DNA from: DAISWL01 sp036826375
GTDB taxonomy: Bacteria; Patescibacteriota; Saccharimonadia; Saccharimonadales; HK-STAS-PATE-42
Length of the DNA stretch: 36,580 bases
Direction of reading: 5' to 3'
Assembly: GCA_036826375.1 (NCBI GenBank)
Contig: DAISWL010000009.1
Location: forward strand, 1 to 36,580
Shown here: positions 31,801 through 36,580 of the stretch, in pieces
Layout: every line of letters begins with the position of its first letter
How positions within the stretch are numbered: position 1 is the first letter of the stretch
Translations under genes and position numbers: made by a program
Notes under the pieces: generated by a model
What the model was told of the DNA's origin: nothing
The model's input: the letters and a program-made list of their open reading frames with translations, nothing else
Database searches by the model: none

Positions 31801-34800
31801 GTTTTTGTAATACTCGGATCACCTAGCGAGGTATTGGCGTCATCACTCGTGCTATAGCGCCGTTCGCCATTGGCGGCATCAGTCGCACCAGGTGTTGCCT
31901 GGCCAGTTGGGTTGCTCGTAGTGCCGTTTACACCTGGCAGCGTCGTGGTCGTCACTTCGCCAGTATTTGGTACGGTATACGATGCCGGTGCGCTATTTTT
32001 CACCCGTGCAGTAATCGTAAAGCTAACCGTCTGACTCTGCCCCAGCTGGTTGATCGGAACGGTAATTATATCCCTACCGCTGCCATTAACCGTATGTTGC
32101 GGTGTAACTGGCACCGATGAACCGCTAGCATCGAATGAAACATACTCTAGGTGTTCGTCAAGCGTGTCAGTAAACTGCAGATCATAGCCAGTCAGCCCGT
32201 TTGCGATCGTTGGATTCGCAATCGAAATCTGGTACGTCACGAGGTCGCCAGCATCAACTGGTGCCTGCGTAACTGATTTTTGAATTGTAACGTTCGGCTC
32301 TTGAACAGTTGCAGTCACAATATTACTTGGACTGCCCTGCTGTACGCCACCAACGCGTACCGTAAATTGATTGTTGATATTGCTACCGCGAATATTGCCA
32401 ACATTGTTGCGTACCAACGCATTAAACTCAATCACAATGTATTCATTGTCGGCATCGTTATCATTATTGGTCAGCGTGCCGAGGTTGAAGTCAACCTGCT
32501 GGCCAGTGACAGTCACGGCGGCACCAGGAATATCAGTCACCGGTACAACGTTCGGGCTGTTTCCTGAAACGAAGGCACCCGCCATGGTCGAGCTGGTAAT
32601 CGTATTCGTACCGTCATTACCGACAAGTGCCACGCGCGGACGGCCAAGATACTCGAGCCCAGCCGGTAGCACATCACGTAGCACGACATTATTCGTGGTA
32701 CTCTCTGGTACTTGCACACTCAAGCGATAACGGACAATCTCGCCGATCGTGACATTAGTGCCAGTGGTGTGACTTTCGGATGTCTCGACAATCGACTTAT
32801 TAAGATTCGAAATATTACTTACTGTATAGCTTGCGTTGCTGGTTGCTCGATGGTCGTTTTCTGCCCCGCCAACATCCCCAGTGTTGCCGGTTCGCTCAAC
32901 TGCCAGCGAGTTATAGGTAGTCAGACCACTTGGCGCTCCTGGGTAGCTCGTCCATGTTGCCGTGGCACTATTTGGGTGGGTGGAACCCGATGCATAGCTA
33001 GCGTTCAAATGGACATCGAACTCGATATCCGAAGACTGCCCCGGATTGAGCTGACTCCACGATGCCGCAACTGTGCCACCCGATTCACCACTGCTCGTTG
33101 GTGCGACGCCGCTGACATGCGTCAAATTACCGGCGTAATCGAAATGAGTAGAGCTTAGTATATCGCTCAGCGACACATCATATGCTGGAGTCCGTGGCGC
33201 AGCGGCAGCTGTGACCGTCAAACGAACGCGAGTCACGTCATTCGCATCACCGGAAGTCGGTGTAAACGTCTTTGCCACAGTCACAAGCGGCTCACGAATC
33301 GTCACATTCGGCGATGATGCGGTCAATGTCTGAGCATCTGATCCGCTATTCCAGTCAAGTGTAACGTCATTATTGCGCGTATTGGTATTCGCACAAGTAC
33401 CAGCATTAATTGGAACCGCACGATACACCAGTGTCACTGTCTCTGTATCGGTATTGGAAGAGTTGCTGTTTGTCAGTGTACCGAAATTAAGCACGATACG
33501 CCGACCATCATTGGCTGCACCGCCACCGACATTTTGCACTTGAGCATTGCCGAGGACAGCGCTCATAGTGCCATTACTTGATGTCACGCCCGCTGAAGCA
33601 GTGAGCGACGTCAGGTTCGTCACCGCCAGACACGCATCCAACGTATCAGTGACAACTGCATTTGTCATCGTGCCTTCTGGAACTGTCATAGTTACCGTAT
33701 ACGTAATCTCCTCACCAACAACCACATTATTGCCGGTGGTGTCACCGAGCGCCGTTCCTGTAATCGCCTTCGTCATGACTGGTGGCCTTGCCGTAACAGT
33801 GGCCTCGTCTTCGTACTGAGATTGATCGACAACATAATTAACACCGCCATTCTCAGCAGCAAAGTGCGTGAGCTGCGCAGTGTTTACGATTTCATCACGC
33901 GGCCGTACATCATGTGCTACCTCGAGGTCGTATGTAACGACAACAACGTTCTGGCCAGGTAACGTGGTGTCATTTGGCACCGCGTCGTTAAGTGTAATAT
34001 CAAAGATTGCTGAACCGCCATTATCCGTATAATTCAACGGATTGCCCGTACCATCAGTAACCCGTAAATTACGACCACCGGCTGGAATCTGCATGTCGGT
34101 AGGTAACTGGTCGCGCAGGCGCGCATTGTATATATCACCCTTACCAGTATTTTCAACGACGAACGCGTAGGTTACGATGTCACCCGCATCAACGCCCGAA
34201 AGATTGCTGTTGATGCTCGCGCTGTCAGCAATCGTGCCCGTGAATCGCGTACCAGCTGATCCTGGAGCAGAGAATGTCAAGCCAGACGGTATGCTTGGTG
34301 TGTAGACTGGCGCAGGATTAGAAGCGGTCGTTTGCACGACACCCTTACTCACAGATGGCTCCGGAATTTCCATTTCGATCGAGTTAATAACGGTATTCGT
34401 AGCGGTTGATGTGACGTTATTTTCATTTGAAGTCGCTTGGTTGGTGATAAACAAGCCTGGTGCATATGGCTGATTGCCAATTTTTACCGTAAAGAGAATA
34501 TCAATCGTTCGCGTATGATTGCCGGGATTGTCCGACTGTTCGTCCCATGAGAAACGGACGACATTTCCGCCCGGGTGGCTGATATCTGGCACTTCATTGC
34601 TATACCCATAAAGCGTATCAGCTGGGCCAAATGATGCCGTGCCAGCAGCCGGAGCCGTGCCGCTATACGGATACGTATTATCAAATGTATTGACGCTCGC
34701 CGCACTGAACATTGGCAATGGCAAATTATCATCGATCTGCAACGAACCAAAATCAGTATTTGGTACTGTATACTGCAGTCTGTATGTCACATCATCACCT

Positions 34801-36533
34801 GGCTTGAGACGCGACGGTATACTTGTGCTGCCGTTGACCGCATAAATCGTCTTCGCTAGGCTACCCTCGGCAATACGCACCCGTGCGTTACTTCCATCAG
34901 TCGAACTCTGTCCGAGCGATGAGAGGTCGGTAGGATTGCGCATATCTGCTGTAGTGCTCACATGGTTATCGAGCGTATTTCCTTGAAATACTGTCTGACC
35001 GCCTGTATATGTTTCATTGATTTGAGCTCGGAATGTCAGCGTCACAATAGTGCGGTCTCTGTTGGTCGTATCACAGTCAGGATCGGCACCACCAGTGCCT
35101 ACCATCGGGATACAGCCACCCACCAGTGTCGTGCCAGAAAGGTCAAACACGAGAACATCCGAATCATTGGCACCAGGAGTGTTTGTTGGATCGGCAATTA
35201 CTGTTGGTGTAGCACCTGGAAACGTCACCATCGCTGTGCCAGCCTGATACGTCAGGCCGTCTGGTAATGTGTCCGTCACCTTCATATTATCGAGTGCAAC
35301 ATAGTCGCTAAGATACATGCGAATCGTATATTCCAGTGTATCGCTCGGCTTGATAATTCCAGAACCAACCTTTGTGACGGTTTTCTGTGTAATCATCGGC
35401 CTAATTGTCAATTGCTGTTCGCCACCGTCGTCATCTCGAATTGGTTCGGTAATTTGCGAGAGTGGCGTGCCTCCATACGAAGCATCCGCTGTTGCTTCAT
35501 TATCAATCGAGCGTGTCCATGTAATCGCATTACCGCCGTCTTTATACGGCACCTCAAACACGATATCGAACTGAGCATCGACCGCATTTGTTGTACCCGT
35601 AATTGATGACCACTCTAACTTAGCAGTGTTACCTGTACTCGTATCAGCAAACCCGGCAGGTGTCGCATCCACTTGTGCAACTCGCACCAGTGGTGATGGT
35701 AATACGTCTTGCAGGCTTAGACCACTTACCGTTGCGCCATCAGCAACATCAGCAGTGATACGGAATCGTTGTTTGTGGTTATCACCTGGAACAATTTCAT
35801 ACTCATTCTTTAGATAGCTCTCGGTATCGTCAGACCCGTCAGTCACCGTCGGAATGTATTGTTTGCGAAGCTTTAGTACCGTTGGTTGTACTTCTGCGTC
35901 TGCAAACGAAGAAGGAGAAATACTAGGGTCTGAGGTAGGGTTATTTAGCGCATCGCTACCAAGGTAAAATCCCCCTCTTGCAGATAAAGTCTGCGGATTA
36001 GTGATCGATGCACCGGCTGCCACATTGACCGTCACCTGAAGATCTGCGGCCGATTGGGTATCCGTAAACGAGCCGAAGGGTAGCTGAATAACAAAGAGTG
36101 TCGTTTCCTTGGTCGGATTTAGGCACACTTCGACTGGAGCACCGCTGCTTTGCTTAACGAGCGGATGATTAAGACAGGTGTTCATTCCAGCTGGAAATGG
36201 GCCAATGGGCTGAACGTTTACACTTTGCCCAAGATAACTGGCCGAGGGATTAGAAAAATCTTCAGGAAGAACTAGATCAACATACGGGCCAAAACCAGCC
36301 TGGTCACCGGTGTTATCGAAGCGCAACGTAAAAGCCGTCTGCTCGCCGATCATTGGAGTGTTGTCAATGTTGTGAAAGGAAACGCTCGGCACCGATGCGG
36401 CACTGGCCATGCGGTATATGAACATACCCAGCACCACAGCGATTAAGACACCGAGCGTCGCAAGCACATAGGGCTTCGCCCCTTTCTTGGCGGTGCACAG
36501 CCGCGCACTTTTATTCCTCATACTCAGCCCCAT
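28827..36533 (-). CDS. Giant DUF11-repeat cell-wall-anchored adhesin
   Basis: The 2568-residue surface protein has an N-terminal signal/anchor (about residues 18-45, ending in ASA). About 200 unique residues follow, then about 15 tandem Ig-like DUF11 domains of 110-170 residues. Each has the pattern KTV, GDxVTYxIxVxN, a VTDTLPxGL turn and a final INNxATxT-type strand. The end is a sorting signal: LAPDTG, then a hydrophobic helix and HRRYARG. Sortase would cleave at Thr-Gly and link it to the envelope. The length suggests a stalk reaching far from the cell, perhaps for host attachment. Start at ATG 36533 or the inner ATG at 36521. Codon use is more GC-rich than in the left part. No iterated motif. 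Confidence 0.93.
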   Translation of the reverse strand: MGLSMRNKSARLCTAKKGAKPYVLATLGVLIAVVLGMFIYRMASAASVPSVSFHNIDNTPMIGEQTAFTLRFDNTGDQAGFGPYVDLVLPEDFSNPSASYLGQSVNVQPIGPFPAGMNTCLNHPLVKQSSGAPVEVCLNPTKETTLFVIQLPFGSFTDTQSAADLQVTVNVAAGASITNPQTLSARGGFYLGSDALNNPTSDPSISPSSFADAEVQPTVLKLRKQYIPTVTDGSDDTESYLKNEYEIVPGDNHKQRFRITADVADGATVSGLSLQDVLPSPLVRVAQVDATPAGFADTSTGNTAKLEWSSITGTTNAVDAQFDIVFEVPYKDGGNAITWTRSIDNEATADASYGGTPLSQITEPIRDDDGGEQQLTIRPMITQKTVTKVGSGIIKPSDTLEYTIRMYLSDYVALDNMKVTDTLPDGLTYQAGTAMVTFPGATPTVIADPTNTPGANDSDVLVFDLSGTTLVGGCIPMVGTGGADPDCDTTNRDRTIVTLTFRAQINETYTGGQTVFQGNTLDNHVSTTADMRNPTDLSSLGQSSTDGSNARVRIAEGSLAKTIYAVNGSTSIPSRLKPGDDVTYRLQYTVPNTDFGSLQIDDNLPLPMFSAASVNTFDNTYPYSGTAPAAGTASFGPADTLYGYSNEVPDISHPGGNVVRFSWDEQSDNPGNHTRTIDILFTVKIGNQPYAPGLFITNQATSNENNVTSTATNTVINSIEMEIPEPSVSKGVVQTTASNPAPVYTPSIPSGLTFSAPGSAGTRFTGTIADSASINSNLSGVDAGDIVTYAFVVENTGKGDIYNARLRDQLPTDMQIPAGGRNLRVTDGTGNPLNYTDNGGSAIFDITLNDAVPNDTTLPGQNVVVVTYDLEVAHDVRPRDEIVNTAQLTHFAAENGGVNYVVDQSQYEDEATVTARPPVMTKAITGTALGDTTGNNVVVGEEITYTVTMTVPEGTMTNAVVTDTLDACLAVTNLTSLTASAGVTSSNGTMSAVLGNAQVQNVGGGAANDGRRIVLNFGTLTNSNSSNTDTETVTLVYRAVPINAGTCANTNTRNNDVTLDWNSGSDAQTLTASSPNVTIREPLVTVAKTFTPTSGDANDVTRVRLTVTAAAAPRTPAYDVSLSDILSSTHFDYAGNLTHVSGVAPTSSGESGGTVAASWSQLNPGQSSDIEFDVHLNASYASGSTHPNSATATWTSYPGAPSGLTTYNSLAVERTGNTGDVGGAENDHRATSNASYTVSNISNLNKSIVETSESHTTGTNVTIGEIVRYRLSVQVPESTTNNVVLRDVLPAGLEYLGRPRVALVGNDGTNTITSSTMAGAFVSGNSPNVVPVTDIPGAAVTVTGQQVDFNLGTLTNNDNDADNEYIVIEFNALVRNNVGNIRGSNINNQFTVRVGGVQQGSPSNIVTATVQEPNVTIQKSVTQAPVDAGDLVTYQISIANPTIANGLTGYDLQFTDTLDEHLEYVSFDASGSSVPVTPQHTVNGSGRDIITVPINQLGQSQTVSFTITARVKNSAPASYTVPNTGEVTTTTLPGVNGTTSNPTGQATPGATDAANGERRYSTSDDANTSLGDPSITKTRTGAVERSIGTTIEYPITVTVPQGVTQNVIVTDNLPVGLAYVSHSANTSTLPSGSIIANPQANWRTQPTSAPGASGQDAVFNLGTISVPGDSGQNASFTITVTARVLDIPANVNGTTVQNSATLRYTHPDDGPTDITASPVPVQIQEPRLALTKTLAGTGLRNVGDTLNYTIDIENTGFATAYDWHVDDILPSHTSLSATPTCTLEGSSISVNHTVAGGAMTITPTTGTSIAVGETVQCQYSLTINSTAVIGSTYTNTADVDWHSGAGGVAERRSYDDTAPVDDPMDGTQDTDEVSFTMTGVGFSKTVDQEVATIGEVRTYTLTLGVPSGEVHNFAVEDTLPTGLEFVATMNITGTAPVEPTVAGATVTWDFENISHAGGNIVITYQARVANIVANQDGEELENTAQARFTPEGASEVIETDDETITVEEPELSVTKNSNASGVRYGHEVEYTLVVDHVAASSREAHDLVLTDTLPSGMTLVAGSVSAPGWNVTETDGGFTAIRSSLAFLADSTITYRAIVNTPPSAPVVGASLTNDVRLTWTSLPGDSEHERTGSGGVNDYNDDDSTTITAQAINLAIEKDVAPGDTPTRPGESITYELVVRNTGSVTATDVVITETVPAHTTFAGSPSGWTCENAGVAGSDCTYSLGDMPASDEQALQFTVVVDEYASLANNATDIDNHIRVAAGNGNGVEITMADNDDDVTVPLEIADIGVTKEDDVDPVLHIHDSFNYTITVTNHSEDTTATNVRVHDELPEGVGFVDFTSTGTATCDETDGVIDCTIATLAPGESVVIVVNVTGDVPGRVVNEVTVQADQKDINRDNNRDTEETLIDPADLELEKTVDRSTVSLGGTVTYTLTITNHGPDMATDVTVVDELPSGLRLIKATPVQGSCSTTGQSLSCNVGTLDDQGSTSVTVEAQTSSLGSLVNHASVLSNEYDPNLANNTAEAAIFVLPLAPDTGLGRAMTALVPILAGVAIAIGIAAHRRYARG

Positions 36534-36580
36534 TCCGTTTTGAATCAGGACACCACCATGTAAAATAACGTTATGAAGAA

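Overview
The first ~27.5 kb is AT-rich, densely packed bacterial chromosome that looks like a small-genome Patescibacterium, most likely Candidatus Saccharibacteria (TM7). This is an inference from gene content: a complete F-type ATP synthase operon, sortases with long cytoplasmic N-termini, a PEGA-domain protein, an ExoD protein, a UvrD helicase fused to a PD-(D/E)XK nuclease, a truncated delta subunit and many apparently leaderless mRNAs. No rRNA, IS element, prophage or CRISPR array is visible.

Layout. 1-420: tRNA-Met/Ile(CAT), then a tRNA-like gene with an aberrant anticodon arm, a 13-bp hairpin and a strong terminator. 485-2849: small membrane protein; a minus-strand mazE-mazF-cobO-like operon; glutaredoxin; tRNA-Lys(CTT); an anchored cytochrome-b5-like protein. 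2867-9402: promoter, 20-codon leader ORF and atpBEFHAGDC. 9435-15698: two EEP-family nucleases (one Xth/ExoA-like), QueA, a Nudix protein, Der GTPase, a degenerate NAD(P)HX-dehydratase-like protein and ExoD. 15770-20568: surface/envelope genes (DUF4367-like membrane protein, PEGA protein, sortase). 20569-21339: a long intergenic region with tRNA-Leu(CAA), a possible decayed membrane-protein gene and a possible structured RNA. 21340-27475: L28, TylF-like methyltransferase, Pth, RNase H, UvrD-nuclease and an unidentified protein.

From ~27.5 kb to the end the sequence is clearly richer in G+C and holds two small basic proteins, a class-F-like sortase and a 2568-residue DUF11-repeat adhesin ending in LAPDTG plus membrane anchor. 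The adhesin and sortase are adjacent and very likely work as an enzyme-substrate pair that displays the adhesin on the cell surface.

The most striking signal is not a gene. By hand count about 87 copies of TAAGCTTA, TAAACTTA or TAAGTTTA (together close to YTAAGYTTAR) lie between 472 and 26725, against roughly four expected from composition, and I found none after 26726. They occur in genes and between genes, on both strands, and in several promoters directly after the -10 box. This resembles a DNA-uptake sequence, a HIP1-like iterated palindrome or a site for an abundant binding protein or methylase. Its sudden absence, together with the composition shift, suggests that the last 9 kb is a recent acquisition or a contig chimera.
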